In this document: positions 1-6,712 of the stretch, piece by piece
Numbering within the stretch: position 1 is the first letter of the stretch
Layout: each line of letters starts with the position of its first letter
Source of the DNA: Rikenellaceae bacterium
GTDB taxonomy: Bacteria > Bacteroidota > Bacteroidia > Bacteroidales > UBA932
NCBI GenBank assembly: GCA_900769905.1
Contig: CAAGIL010000179.1
Coordinates: 1 to 57,763 of the forward strand
Length of the DNA stretch: 57,763 nt
Direction: 5' to 3'
Notes under the pieces: model-generated
Database searches by the model: none
What the model was told of the DNA's origin: nothing
The model's input: only the letters and a program-made list of their open reading frames with translations
Position numbers and translations under genes: made by a program

Positions 1-5
1 GATCT
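1..5. other. Residual sequencing-adapter bases at the left end
   Basis: GATCT is the last five bases of the reverse complement of the standard Illumina adapter whose start closes the window. It is not phage DNA. It shows that reads ran off a physical DNA end here, so the genome proper begins at base 6. Confidence 0.8.
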
Positions 6-17
6 GCCGCGCCTACC
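6..17. other. Left cohesive end (cos), 12-base terminal repeat
   Basis: GCCGCGCCTACC here is identical to 57739-57750, and each copy sits directly against adapter sequence. A 12-base single-stranded 5' overhang, filled in at both ends by end repair, would give this pattern; 3' overhangs would have been removed. Lambda overhangs are also 12 nt and GC-rich, and the terminase here is of the lambda gpA type. A very short terminal repeat is the alternative. Confidence 0.8.
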
Positions 18-80
18 CGCGAACAGCACCCCCTGTCACAGTACCTGCCCGACCTGCCGCCCCCTGCCCCGCCCCCTCGC

Positions 81-108
81 GTGTGTGCGTGTGTGTGCGT
101 GTGTGCGC
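81..108. repeat. GT/GC alternating purine-pyrimidine tract
   Basis: A run of GTGTGTGCGTGT-type dinucleotides lies between the left cos end and the repeat-rich block that follows. Alternating purine-pyrimidine DNA can be flexible or form Z-DNA. No gene covers it. The role is unknown; it could be part of the terminase or replication region. Confidence 0.6.
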
Positions 109-112
109 ATGA

Positions 113-218
113 TTGTTAATAACTCTATGTACATAGTTGTTAATAACTCTGTTAATAGATATGTAGTACATAGTCATAAGTCTATGTGCAATAAGCACAT
201 AGACTTGTTAATAACTCT
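113..218. repeat. Left-end non-coding repeat block with three 14-bp direct repeats
   Basis: TTGTTAATAACTCT occurs perfectly three times, at 113-126, 137-150 and 205-218. Between copies 1 and 2 lies a perfect 12-bp palindrome, CTATGTACATAG (125-136). Between copies 2 and 3 is a perfect 11-bp stem with an AATAA loop (179-205). No gene covers the region. It looks like a multi-site protein-binding locus, such as an origin, partition or packaging-associated region. Confidence 0.75.
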
Positions 219-240
219 GTTACCATAACGCGCGTGCGAG

Positions 241-273
241 GCTGTCAATAATCTGTTAACAACCTGTCAATAA
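241..273. repeat. Three tandem 11-bp iterons (xCTGTyAAyAA)
   Basis: GCTGTCAATAA, TCTGTTAACAA and CCTGTCAATAA are contiguous at an exact 11-bp period, one helical turn. The last copy overlaps the 3' end of the first minus-strand gene. The same family recurs in tandem near 28.5-28.8 kb beside the integrase gene. A shared DNA-binding protein is inferred. Confidence 0.75.
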
Positions 274-782
274 GTCTTTACGTCATAGGCTCTGGAGTAG
301 GACTTCGCGCCCCTGCGCATGATACGCAAGAAGTCATCGCGTGAGAAATCAGACAGACGAAAAACCTCCTCTGGCTTCATCCCTAGCTGCTTGCCTATCT
401 CGGCAACAGTCTTGCCATTGGCTATTAGGCGTTGCACTATGGCCTTCATGGGCTCTAGCTGGTGCGTACCCCTAGCCCTGTTGTGCGTAATCGTGCCATA
501 CACGTCCTCGTCCTCATCCGAATGCTCGACAAAAACGACTGGCACTTTTCCGCCCAGCTTGCTTTTCAGCGGCTCGCGACCCGCTACGGTGTATCGATGA
601 AAGCCGTCGATTATGCGGCCATCAGGACGCGCCACAATCGGCATTGTCCAGCCGTTCACCAAAATCGACTGCACCAGCAACTTCAGATTGTCCTCCGAAA
701 CGACGTTCGGGTTATAGTCGTTTGCCTTAAGTTTTTCTCGGTCAATTATCTGCACATTCTCTATCGGCTTCAGCAAGCTCAT
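267..782 (-). CDS. ParB/sulfiredoxin-fold protein, IbrB-like
   Basis: The 171-residue protein has a ParB-N-like domain over about residues 10-110, with the signature IIDGFHR near 57-63 and NRARGTHQ near 101-108. A KorB-type helix-turn-helix follows (about 124-143). This ATG has GGAGGGG eight bases upstream and overlaps the stop of the upstream PAPS-reductase-like gene as ATGA, so it is preferred to the ATG five codons earlier. It is the last gene of the leftward early operon. IbrB-type proteins are encoded beside IbrA-type PAPS-reductase proteins, as here. Plasmid partition is less likely because no ParA is present. A paralogue sharing NRARGTHQ lies at 5817-6293. Confidence 0.85.
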   Translation of the reverse strand: MSLLKPIENVQIIDREKLKANDYNPNVVSEDNLKLLVQSILVNGWTMPIVARPDGRIIDGFHRYTVAGREPLKSKLGGKVPVVFVEHSDEDEDVYGTITHNRARGTHQLEPMKAIVQRLIANGKTVAEIGKQLGMKPEEVFRLSDFSRDDFLRIMRRGAKSYSRAYDVKTY

Positions 783-1855
783 TTCTCGCCCCTCCATTTC
801 ACTCGGTTAAAGAGGCTTCGGAATGTCCGCCCCTTTGGGTCGCCTCCGACTAGGATTTGGTAAATCGTCTTGTAGTTCGAGTTGTCGAGGATTTTGCCGT
901 GCATCGTGACAAACCTTCGGCAGTTGACAAAAGACGTTTTCTGTGTCTTTGTCCTGAACCGCTCAGGCTCGTTAAGCAACCTGAAGACCTCGGCCTTGTA
1001 GTCCGTCGTGTCCCTTTTCCCCTGCGTTTTCTTTCGCCGATACAGCTCGGTGTCGAAATACAGCATCGCCATGTATGCGTTTGGCTCGCGGCGGCAAATC
1101 CGGTCAAACAGGTTTGGGTAAAATTCGCACATCGAGACAAGACTTTTCGCCGTGTCCACGCTGAAGAACTGCGAAATCCTCATCTGGTTAAGCGGCGTTC
1201 CCGTGCGATACATGAACTCGTAGGCATCGGGGTATTCCAGCCCGTTCTCGCTGATGTAACGCCAAACGTCAGAGTCCGTCCAGTCGTATATCGGAAACGC
1301 CTTGTCAGCCGTCGATTGGCAGGCGGCTATGTTGCGCAGCCGCTGTATGCTCTCGTGCGCACGCACGCCTATAAGTATTATTTTCTCTTTATTCTTCCTC
1401 GTCATGAAATCCTGATATGTGTCTTTCCTTTCACGGAAAAGACTATGTGACGTAAGGGCGAATTTCGGCATTTCGCGCACCCACACATCACGCCTGTACC
1501 TGTCCCAGCATATAAAGCTCTCGTCCTCCGAAAGCGAGTTGAAACAGTTGAAGTGTCGGCACTCAATGCACCACCAGAGGAACGGAACGCCAATCGAAAG
1601 CCACTGGCGGCGCATATTGCGCACCACGCGCTCGACGCATGGGTAAATGGCCTCCTCATCCACGAACTCCACCACAAGCAAGCTCTTGTCAATCTCTCCG
1701 CTCTGGCACATCTGAAACACCAGATGGCTCAGGCAGATTGAGTCCTTGCCGCCCGAAACGGAAAGCGACACTGGCAGCCCGTTCGCGAATATGTTTCGAA
1801 TTCGCCTCCTCGCCGCCGTCAGCACGTCGATTTCGGCGTAGTGCTTTTTAATCAA
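779..1855 (-). CDS. PAPS-reductase-family ATP pyrophosphatase, IbrA-like
   Basis: This 358-residue protein carries the PP-loop SGGKDS at residues 34-39, the nucleotide-binding signature of PAPS reductases and related N-type ATP pyrophosphatases. A Cys/Trp-rich segment near residues 90-105 (WWCIECRHFNCF) could bind metal. The start is an apparent TTG inside the end of the upstream ParB-like gene, and the 3' end overlaps the downstream one, so all three are translationally coupled. True sulfate-assimilation reductases are shorter and act in another context. With two ParB-like neighbours this resembles IbrA, whose reaction is not known. Nucleic-acid modification is an inference. Confidence 0.8.
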   Translation of the reverse strand: MIKKHYAEIDVLTAARRRIRNIFANGLPVSLSVSGGKDSICLSHLVFQMCQSGEIDKSLLVVEFVDEEAIYPCVERVVRNMRRQWLSIGVPFLWWCIECRHFNCFNSLSEDESFICWDRYRRDVWVREMPKFALTSHSLFRERKDTYQDFMTRKNKEKIILIGVRAHESIQRLRNIAACQSTADKAFPIYDWTDSDVWRYISENGLEYPDAYEFMYRTGTPLNQMRISQFFSVDTAKSLVSMCEFYPNLFDRICRREPNAYMAMLYFDTELYRRKKTQGKRDTTDYKAEVFRLLNEPERFRTKTQKTSFVNCRRFVTMHGKILDNSNYKTIYQILVGGDPKGRTFRSLFNRVKWRGEK

Positions 1856-2486
1856 GCGGCATCACTTCGCCGCAGTTCGGGCAGACAATCACCTCGGACG
1901 GCTCAAACTCGCGAATACTCGCGCCATGCTGCGATTTCTCGCCCTCACCCATACTGGCACTAGGGGTGGAGTCAGAAACGCCGTCACGCGCCGTTATTTC
2001 GCGATTTCGGCTTTCCGCCGCCTTTCGCTTGCGCTCCACATCCTCCGCTCCGATTGCGCCATAGCTCTCGACGTCCGCCAAAACCTGCTCCGCCTCGCGC
2101 ATCAGATTGCGCAGGACTTCCTCGTCGAACCCCGCCACGTCGAAATCCCCGTCTATCGTGATTTCCGCCAGCATCGCCTCGATGTTCCCGTAGTCGTCCG
2201 CGCCCAGCGAAAAGGTCTTGTTGTCGGCTAGGATTAGCTTTTTCTTGTCCTTCTCCGACAATCCCGTCTTGCGGTATGCGAACGCCTCGCCCGCGCCCAT
2301 GCGCACGAGCGCGGCATAAAGCCCATTCCCAATCAAGATATTATTATCTTCATCGACGACTAAAGCCCTTGTTTGCCCAAATGCCTCGACGGAGCGGATT
2401 AGCTCCTTGATTTGCGCCTCGGAATGTATGCGGACATTCCGCTCCAGCGGCTTAAGCTCATCAAGCCTGATTTTCTGTATCTTCAC
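1848..2486 (-). CDS. ParB-like protein with C-terminal CPNCGE knuckle
   Basis: The protein is 212 residues with an N-terminal ParB-N-like fold (about 1-90), an IGNGLYAAL motif in place of the usual GHGR, and a conserved ILADNK segment. A low-complexity linker follows. The last residues contain CPNCGE, half of a zinc ribbon. The start is GTG with a GGGGG ribosome site seven bases upstream. It overlaps the PAPS-reductase-like gene downstream by 8 bp. It resembles ParB domains that are often fused to phage DNA methyltransferases, but here it stands alone. Target recognition or nicking for the modification cluster is an inference. Confidence 0.75.
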   Translation of the reverse strand: MKIQKIRLDELKPLERNVRIHSEAQIKELIRSVEAFGQTRALVVDEDNNILIGNGLYAALVRMGAGEAFAYRKTGLSEKDKKKLILADNKTFSLGADDYGNIEAMLAEITIDGDFDVAGFDEEVLRNLMREAEQVLADVESYGAIGAEDVERKRKAAESRNREITARDGVSDSTPSASMGEGEKSQHGASIREFEPSEVIVCPNCGEVMPLD

Positions 2487-3390
2487 GTTTGAACTTCCCC
2501 CTTTGCAGCCATATTGCCCACGCCAACACGCCGACGCAGAAGGCGACGCGGTAAACGCCTATCGTGCTCCATAGCTCGATTATGCCAATCTGCTTGAAGA
2601 CTCCCCAGAACAGGCACAGGAACGCCGCCAACGCCGTTCCAGCCCGCTTGCTGGACACCTCGTGCATCGCGACGGCTATGCTGTCGATTGTGCTTGTGGT
2701 CACGGCAAGGCACGCCAGCAACAGCATCATCCTCATGGCTGGACTGAACACGAAAAATGACATGACGAAAATCAAAGACATATATGCCGCGAAAAAGCAA
2801 CTGGCGTACACGAACGGCCTCACGTTGTGCGACACCTTCGCCCGCTGCCACATCTGAATATCGCCGAAAGGCGAGGTCAGCAAAATGCACGCGCTCCACA
2901 ACGCCCACAGCACGCCGCCTTCTGAATTGAGAAAGTGACGCTGAATGTCCGCTCCCGAAAACAGGCCGAATACGACTATGGCAATCAGCGTGATGAACGT
3001 AATCACGCCCTGCCACTTGTCGGTGAGGATTGACGTCTTCAGCCCTCGTCGGTACATCAGCGCGATGAAGGCAAGCCCTATCCCAGTCGTCGCCCAGTAG
3101 TTGCCCAGAATGGAGTTGAGAATGTTGAGGTTGATAATCAGGCAGAAGGCCTGAATGATAATGGCAAAGACCTTGAACGTTTTGCTTTTGAAAATTCTGT
3201 CAACGAAAATGCCCTTGTGGTACAGCCAGCCGAACAGCGCAAGCGTCAATGTGTTCGCAATCGCCCAAATCATGAACGGGATTATGCCGCGCTCAATGGC
3301 GATTGTCTGCCCCATGACGAGGCTGCTCGCCCATGCCCACGAGAATGCAATCGAGAGTCCTAGAGTGATGTTGCGTTTCAGAATAATCAC
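2461..3390 (-). CDS. Polytopic membrane protein, possibly a shortened sodium:solute-symporter relative
   Basis: This 309-residue protein is strongly hydrophobic and has roughly nine predicted membrane helices with almost no large soluble loop. The segments GDIQMWQRAK and TTSTIDSIA recall loops of the sodium:solute symporter family, although those proteins have 12-14 helices, so it would be a partial relative. It starts with GTG and overlaps the downstream ParB-like gene by 26 bp, so it is cotranslated with the modification cluster. A -10 box TATAAT lies about 25 bp upstream. Precursor uptake, superinfection exclusion and an unrelated permease-like moron are all possible. Confidence 0.6.
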   Translation of the reverse strand: MIILKRNITLGLSIAFSWAWASSLVMGQTIAIERGIIPFMIWAIANTLTLALFGWLYHKGIFVDRIFKSKTFKVFAIIIQAFCLIINLNILNSILGNYWATTGIGLAFIALMYRRGLKTSILTDKWQGVITFITLIAIVVFGLFSGADIQRHFLNSEGGVLWALWSACILLTSPFGDIQMWQRAKVSHNVRPFVYASCFFAAYMSLIFVMSFFVFSPAMRMMLLLACLAVTTSTIDSIAVAMHEVSSKRAGTALAAFLCLFWGVFKQIGIIELWSTIGVYRVAFCVGVLAWAIWLQRGKFKREDTENQA

Positions 3391-3414
3391 GCCTTTCTGT
3401 TATTTTTCAAAAAC

Positions 3415-3420
3415 ATTATA
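3415..3420 (-). promoter_or_regulatory. Probable -10 box of a leftward promoter
   Basis: On the minus strand this reads TATAAT, 24 bp upstream of the GTG of the membrane-protein gene and just downstream of the terminator at 3434-3465. The -35 region falls in the T-rich tail of that terminator and matches poorly. A terminator followed at once by a promoter is also seen at 5282-5340. Confidence 0.5.
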
Positions 3421-3433
3421 GCGCAATAGGAAC

Positions 3434-3465
3434 AAAAAAACGCCCCACCCGTCAAGGTGAGGCGT
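3434..3465 (-). terminator. Rho-independent terminator
   Basis: On the minus strand a 10-bp stem, ACGCCTCACC with GGTGGGGCGT (one T-G wobble), closes a 6-base loop and is followed by seven Ts. It lies just after the stop of the small gene at 3472-3690 and ends that transcript. Confidence 0.9.
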
Positions 3466-3471
3466 AAATCA

Positions 3472-3690
3472 CTATTGTTTTATCAGCGTCTTGATTGCCC
3501 CCAGCAACGTTGTCCGCGCCGCTTCGTGGTAGCCATCGTTGTCCCAAACTCTATATGACCTGTCGCCGTCGTATTTGGTGACGTTACCGACTATCTTTCC
3601 TTCGCAGAAGATGTCGTAGTCCTTATAGCCTTCCTCGCTTTCGTCATTCTCGATTGCCTCATACTGTTTCCCGTTTATTTCGTATTTCAT
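3472..3690 (-). CDS. Small acidic protein of unknown function
   Basis: The protein is 72 residues if it starts at the ATG giving MKYEINGKQYEAIEN, which has AAGGGA nine bases upstream. An in-frame ATG three codons earlier has its ribosome site too close. It is rich in acidic and aromatic residues and looks like a small beta-rich domain; no family is recognised. It is a single-gene transcript, with a promoter at 3721-3749 and a terminator at 3434-3465. It is divergent from the Phd-like gene and shares its operator, so it may be expressed in the lysogen. Confidence 0.7.
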   Translation of the reverse strand: MKYEINGKQYEAIENDESEEGYKDYDIFCEGKIVGNVTKYDGDRSYRVWDNDGYHEAARTTLLGAIKTLIKQ

Positions 3691-3720
3691 GTTTACCATT
3701 CCCTTCTTGTTTATATTTAT

Positions 3721-3749
3721 ATTATATCACTCGCACACGAGAATGTACA
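3721..3749 (-). promoter_or_regulatory. Leftward promoter of the divergent pair
   Basis: On the minus strand the -10 TATAAT (3721-3726) and a -35-like TGTACA (3744-3749) are 17 bp apart. The -35 box coincides with a TGTACA palindrome, so a protein bound there should block transcription. It drives the gene at 3472-3690. Confidence 0.65.
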
Positions 3750-3775
3750 TAGTTTTGCGCAAAGTTTTGTACATT
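3742..3775. promoter_or_regulatory. Nested operator between divergent promoters
   Basis: AATGTACA (3742-3749) and TGTACATT (3768-3775) are an 8-bp inverted repeat around a central perfect palindrome, TTTGCGCAAA (3754-3763). The outer arms overlap the -35 boxes of both promoters. Phd/YefM antitoxins usually repress their own promoters through such dyads. ATGTACATAGTT recurs at the left end of the genome (127-138). Confidence 0.7.
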
Positions 3776-3796
3776 ATTTTTGGCGTGTGTTATGAT
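3767..3796 (+). promoter_or_regulatory. Rightward promoter for the Phd-like gene
   Basis: A -35-like TTGTAC (3767-3772) is separated by 18 bp from the -10 TATGAT (3791-3796). The start codon follows 33 bases later. The -35 overlaps one arm of the operator. Confidence 0.6.
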
Positions 3797-3829
3797 ACAA
3801 TTAAATCATAAAAAATGGGAGTGACAAAA

Positions 3830-4000
3830 ATGAAGATTATACCTCTATCGGAATTAAGGAACACGGCGGAAATATCGCGAATGGCAATCGAGGAAAGCCC
3901 CGTGTTCGTGACGAAACAGGGAACGGCTCATCTGGTGATTATGTCGCACGAGCACTTCGAGGAAATGGAACGAAAGATAAAAGGACAGTCAAGTCAATGA
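3830..4000 (+). CDS. Phd/YefM-family antitoxin-like protein, orphan
   Basis: The 56-residue product begins MKIIPLSELRN and contains the family pattern in which a short N-terminal DNA-binding half (PLSELRNTAEIS) precedes a strand with VFVTKQG and VIMSHEHFEEME. GGGAGTG lies six bases before this ATG, which is preferred to one five codons upstream. It is the only clear plus-strand gene in the genome. No toxin gene lies beside it, as a complete Phd/Doc or YefM/YoeB module would need. It may be a solitary repressor, a lysogeny gene, or an antidote to a host toxin. Confidence 0.75.
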   Translation: MKIIPLSELRNTAEISRMAIEESPVFVTKQGTAHLVIMSHEHFEEMERKIKGQSSQ

Positions 4001-4010
4001 CTGGTCTTTT
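3984..4010 (+). terminator. Probable rho-independent terminator after the Phd-like gene
   Basis: GAC-AGTCA pairs with TGACT-GTC across a 6-base loop with one bulged G, followed by four Ts. It overlaps the end of the plus-strand gene, 6 bp before the convergent methyltransferase stop. The stem is short, so termination may be partial. Confidence 0.5.
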
Positions 4011-4015
4011 CCTCA

Positions 4016-5245
4016 TCACAGCTTGACGGCCTTTTGGCCAGTCAGGTTTTCCCATCGCTGTATGATAATGTCGCAATACTTATCGGACAGTTCCATCATA
4101 AAACATTTTTTCCCAATCTGTTCGCACGCTATTAGTGTGGTGCCAGTTCCGCCAAACAAATCAAGGCAACTTTTAGCCTTTGAGTTTATGCGCAATATTT
4201 CCGCTGGCAACGCAACTGGAAAAACCGCCTTATGAACGTCCGCATATTTGTTTTGCTCAAGAACAACCTCAATTAGATTTTGTTCGTTCCCGTGAAAGTT
4301 ACCGTAGCGAATAGTCCTTGAATTGTTTTCGTTGTCGAATATGAAAATGAACTCGAAACGATTATTCAAAATGTTAGACTGCATTTGCGGAGCGGCGCGG
4401 TGCTTGTCCCAAATGATTATATCGACAAGACGCTCCGAAAAATCATTGACTACGGAAATCAAATCAACCTTGTTGTCTGCCAGCATTTGCACGTTGACAA
4501 ACTGAGTGAAACTGTGCTTCATCATGTTATTAAGCGAACACAAAAAAAGGTGTTTCCATCCCCGTTTGTCGTCATCGTGCTCATCATAAAATGACTTCAG
4601 TTTCCTTTTCCCATGAACATACTTTTCTCTTAATTTTGAGCTGTCAGCCGCTCCGTATGGCGGTGACGTAAAGGCAATGTCAGCCCTTTCCCCACCCATA
4701 AGCATTTCAACGCATTTCTCGTCGGTGCTGTCACCGCACATCAGGCGGTGATTTCCCAATTGCCAAATGTCGCCTTTGTGACATCTTTCTGGCGCGATTT
4801 CAGGCGCGTTGTCCTCCTCGACGACCTTTTCATCCTCTGGCTCGCTCAGCAATCTCTCCACCTCGTCCAGCGAAAAGCCAATCACGTCGAGATTGAAGTC
4901 CTCCAGCCTGATGTCCTCCAGCTCCATCCGCAGCAAGTCCTCGTCCCATCCCGCATTAAGCGCGAGCTGATTGTCGGCAATCCGCAACGCCTTCCGCTGG
5001 ACTTCAGAAAGCCCCTTCAGGCGAAGGCACGGCACCTCCTTCATGCCTAATTCACGCGCCGCGACGGAACGCCCGTGCCCCGCGATAATGACATTATCCT
5101 CGTCAATCAGTATAGGGTTTGTGAACCCGAATTCGGTGATTGAGTTCTTGAGCTGCTCAATCTGCTCCTCGCTGTGCGTCCGCGTGTTCCGCTCGTACGC
5201 ATGAAGGTCATCCAGCGCGATGTACTCCAGCTTTCTCTTGTCCAT
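4016..5245 (-). CDS. ParB domain fused to a DNA methyltransferase
   Basis: The 409-residue protein joins an N-terminal ParB-N-like domain (about 5-100, with IIAGHGR near 53-59 and RIADNQ near 88-93) to an amino-methyltransferase. The catalytic motif TSPPY lies near 193-197 and the AdoMet-binding motif LFGGTG near 363-368. Catalytic motif before binding motif is the beta-type order, typical of N6-adenine or N4-cytosine enzymes. Such fusions are common in phages and usually modify phage DNA against host restriction. The part encoding residues 200-340 looks AT-richer than its neighbours and may have been exchanged. It has its own promoter at 5282-5309. Confidence 0.9.
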   Translation of the reverse strand: MDKRKLEYIALDDLHAYERNTRTHSEEQIEQLKNSITEFGFTNPILIDEDNVIIAGHGRSVAARELGMKEVPCLRLKGLSEVQRKALRIADNQLALNAGWDEDLLRMELEDIRLEDFNLDVIGFSLDEVERLLSEPEDEKVVEEDNAPEIAPERCHKGDIWQLGNHRLMCGDSTDEKCVEMLMGGERADIAFTSPPYGAADSSKLREKYVHGKRKLKSFYDEHDDDKRGWKHLFLCSLNNMMKHSFTQFVNVQMLADNKVDLISVVNDFSERLVDIIIWDKHRAAPQMQSNILNNRFEFIFIFDNENNSRTIRYGNFHGNEQNLIEVVLEQNKYADVHKAVFPVALPAEILRINSKAKSCLDLFGGTGTTLIACEQIGKKCFMMELSDKYCDIIIQRWENLTGQKAVKL

Positions 5246-5281
5246 TTTTCTTTCCTTTTGTCTTGTCTCCTCCGAACTGGC

Positions 5282-5309
5282 AATATAGCCCGAAACGGCA
5301 GAAAAACAA
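5282..5309 (-). promoter_or_regulatory. Leftward promoter for the ParB-methyltransferase gene
   Basis: On the minus strand TTGTTT (5304-5309) and TATATT (5282-5287) are 16 bp apart, the same spacing and -10 box as the repeated early promoters further right. The -35 lies in the T tract of the terminator that ends the upstream operon. Confidence 0.6.
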
Positions 5310-5340
5310 AAAAGGCGACGCGGATTTCTCCGCGCCGCCT
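5308..5340 (-). terminator. Rho-independent terminator after the membrane-protein gene
   Basis: On the minus strand an 11-bp stem (AGGCGGCGCGG with CCGCGTCGCCT, one G-T wobble) and a 6-base loop are followed by six Ts. It closes the transcript ending at 5359 and overlaps the next promoter. Confidence 0.9.
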
Positions 5341-5358
5341 CATGGCCAAACTGCTCGC

Positions 5359-5793
5359 CTACTCGGCTATCTTAATCGCCAGCAAATGCCACGTACCGCC
5401 CTCGACGCGATGGACGGAACACATGAAGTGCGCCCGCACCATTGCGCCGAAAGAGTTTTTCGAATCCACCCACGACTTGACGCAGAACACGTCCTTGCCC
5501 ATCCGCTCCACGTCGTCCTCCCAGTCGTCGAAAATGCCCTTGAACTCGGCTGACTTCGGCGACTTGAGACGGTCTGACACAAACCCCTTTGCAATGCAGA
5601 ACGCCGCCCACTTATCGCGCATTTCCGCTTCCTTTTCAGCCTTCACGCTCGCCGCCATCAGCTCCTCCGCCGTCGGCTCGTGAAAGCATCCAGCGCATGA
5701 CGCGAAACCGAACGCAATCCCGACCGCTAGCACCAAAAGGACAAGGCATCCCGACTTGCTGACTTCCTGCTCTTTCTTCTGCTCGTTTTCCAT
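5359..5793 (-). CDS. Membrane-anchored small protein
   Basis: The product is 144 residues from the ATG giving MENEQKKEQE, which has AAGGA eight bases upstream. One hydrophobic helix (about 14-33) is followed by Cys residues (ASCAGC) that could be lipidated. The rest is a soluble domain with the pattern RLKSPKSAEF and VDSKNSFGAMVR followed by a Cys. I have seen that pattern in small secreted or anchored proteins of unknown function. It is last in its operon, behind the ParB, GNAT and PAPS-reductase genes. Its surface location suggests a moron or superinfection role, but this is unproven. Confidence 0.65.
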   Translation of the reverse strand: MENEQKKEQEVSKSGCLVLLVLAVGIAFGFASCAGCFHEPTAEELMAASVKAEKEAEMRDKWAAFCIAKGFVSDRLKSPKSAEFKGIFDDWEDDVERMGKDVFCVKSWVDSKNSFGAMVRAHFMCSVHRVEGGTWHLLAIKIAE

Positions 5794-5816
5794 TTCAGTT
5801 TTCCTTCTGTTTGCTG

Positions 5817-6293
5817 CTATTCCCACGCCTGCGAAAACTCAAAGTCCTTGAAAATGGCCGCTATTCCGCTGTTCTGCTTCAGCCGCAAAACCTCGTCCGC
5901 GTCCATTCCAAGATTTTTGGCGATTTCCGCACCCGAACACCCCTGCTCGATAAGCTCGGCGACGATGTTGCTCATTCGGTCAATCTGATGTGTCCCACGC
6001 GCCCGATTGAAACGTATCGTCGCGTTCATCAGCTCGCTCACTGGCTCATCGAGAATGACGACTGGCACATACTCCATCTTCAGCTTCTTCGCCACCAAAT
6101 GCCTATGAAAGCCATCCACAATCATGTATGAAGTATCGCTCTCCTTGATTACGACAAGCGGGAAACAGAAACCGCTTTTCCTTATGCTCAGCTCAAGCAA
6201 GTCCATTTCGGGCTTCATCACCTTGTTCGGGTTCCACGGATTAGGCTTAAGGTACTCAAGCCTCACCAAAACAGGCATCCTGATTTCAATCAT
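5817..6293 (-). CDS. ParB/sulfiredoxin-fold protein, IbrB-like (second copy)
   Basis: The product has 158 residues, with a ParB-N-like fold, YMIVDGFHRH near 56-65, NRARGTHQ near 96-103, and a C-terminal helix-turn-helix (EIAKNLGMDADEVLRL). The same signature and order occur in the protein at 267-782, so the two are paralogues. Its start overlaps the GNAT gene stop as ATGA. Here the order is PAPS-reductase, GNAT, ParB, whereas the first cluster is ParB, PAPS-reductase, ParB. A role as partner of the IbrA-like protein is inferred. Confidence 0.85.
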   Translation of the reverse strand: MIEIRMPVLVRLEYLKPNPWNPNKVMKPEMDLLELSIRKSGFCFPLVVIKESDTSYMIVDGFHRHLVAKKLKMEYVPVVILDEPVSELMNATIRFNRARGTHQIDRMSNIVAELIEQGCSGAEIAKNLGMDADEVLRLKQNSGIAAIFKDFEFSQAWE

Positions 6294-6712
6294 CTTTCGT
6301 TCCTCTCAAGTTTGAATTTAGTGTATCTTCCGCGCTTTCCGCACTCAAGGAAACCACTTTCCCTGTATCGCCTAAGCTGTATCGGATTGTCGGTTATGAC
6401 CCTTATCTCCTGCCCCATGCCCCTTGCGTACCTCAGCCGCTCGTCGAACAGCAAACGGCTAATCCCTCGCCCGCGACATTCCCGAAGGACATACATATTG
6501 TCGAAATAGATGTGCGTCCGCTCCTGAATGATTGAACAGAAACCCTGAACGCATCCGCCATCGTCCAGCGCGACAAACCACACGCTGCCCTTCTTCGTGT
6601 AGAACTGCCATCCGCCCATTTCCTGCGCATAGTCTCGGAAGGCGAAGAACTCGCCCATCAGCGTGAAGAACTCCTTTCCGTGCTGCGGAAAAACTACAAC
6701 TCTTGTTCCCAT
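6290..6712 (-). CDS. GNAT-fold acyltransferase, possibly Mom-like
   Basis: The 140-residue protein shows the GNAT acyl-CoA-binding signature RECRGRGISRLL near residues 77-88. A second block, ITDNPIQLRRYRESGF, follows near 106-121. It lies between the IbrA-like and IbrB-like genes and overlaps both. Phage Mu Mom, which adds a carbamoylmethyl group to adenine, also has a GNAT fold, and DNA-modifying GNATs are known beside ParB genes in phages. That, not direct similarity, is the reason to suspect base modification. An ordinary small-molecule or protein acetyltransferase remains possible. Confidence 0.7.
   Translation of the reverse strand: MGTRVVVFPQHGKEFFTLMGEFFAFRDYAQEMGGWQFYTKKGSVWFVALDDGGCVQGFCSIIQERTHIYFDNMYVLRECRGRGISRLLFDERLRYARGMGQEIRVITDNPIQLRRYRESGFLECGKRGRYTKFKLERNER

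Noticed and set aside
241..273. DnaA boxes
   Set aside because: TTATTGACA differs from the DnaA consensus TTATCCACA at two positions in every copy, and the 11-bp periodicity suggests a different protein.
779..1855. Dnd phosphorothioation operon
   Set aside because: PAPS-reductase and helicase-like genes are present, but DndA, DndB, DndD and DndE equivalents are not seen.
3830..4000. Complete toxin-antitoxin module
   Set aside because: Neither neighbour resembles Doc, YoeB or other toxins, and the downstream gene is on the opposite strand.
267..6293. Plasmid-type partition system from the ParB-like genes
   Set aside because: No ParA-like ATPase is present, and these ParB domains pair with PAPS-reductase genes, as in IbrA/IbrB.
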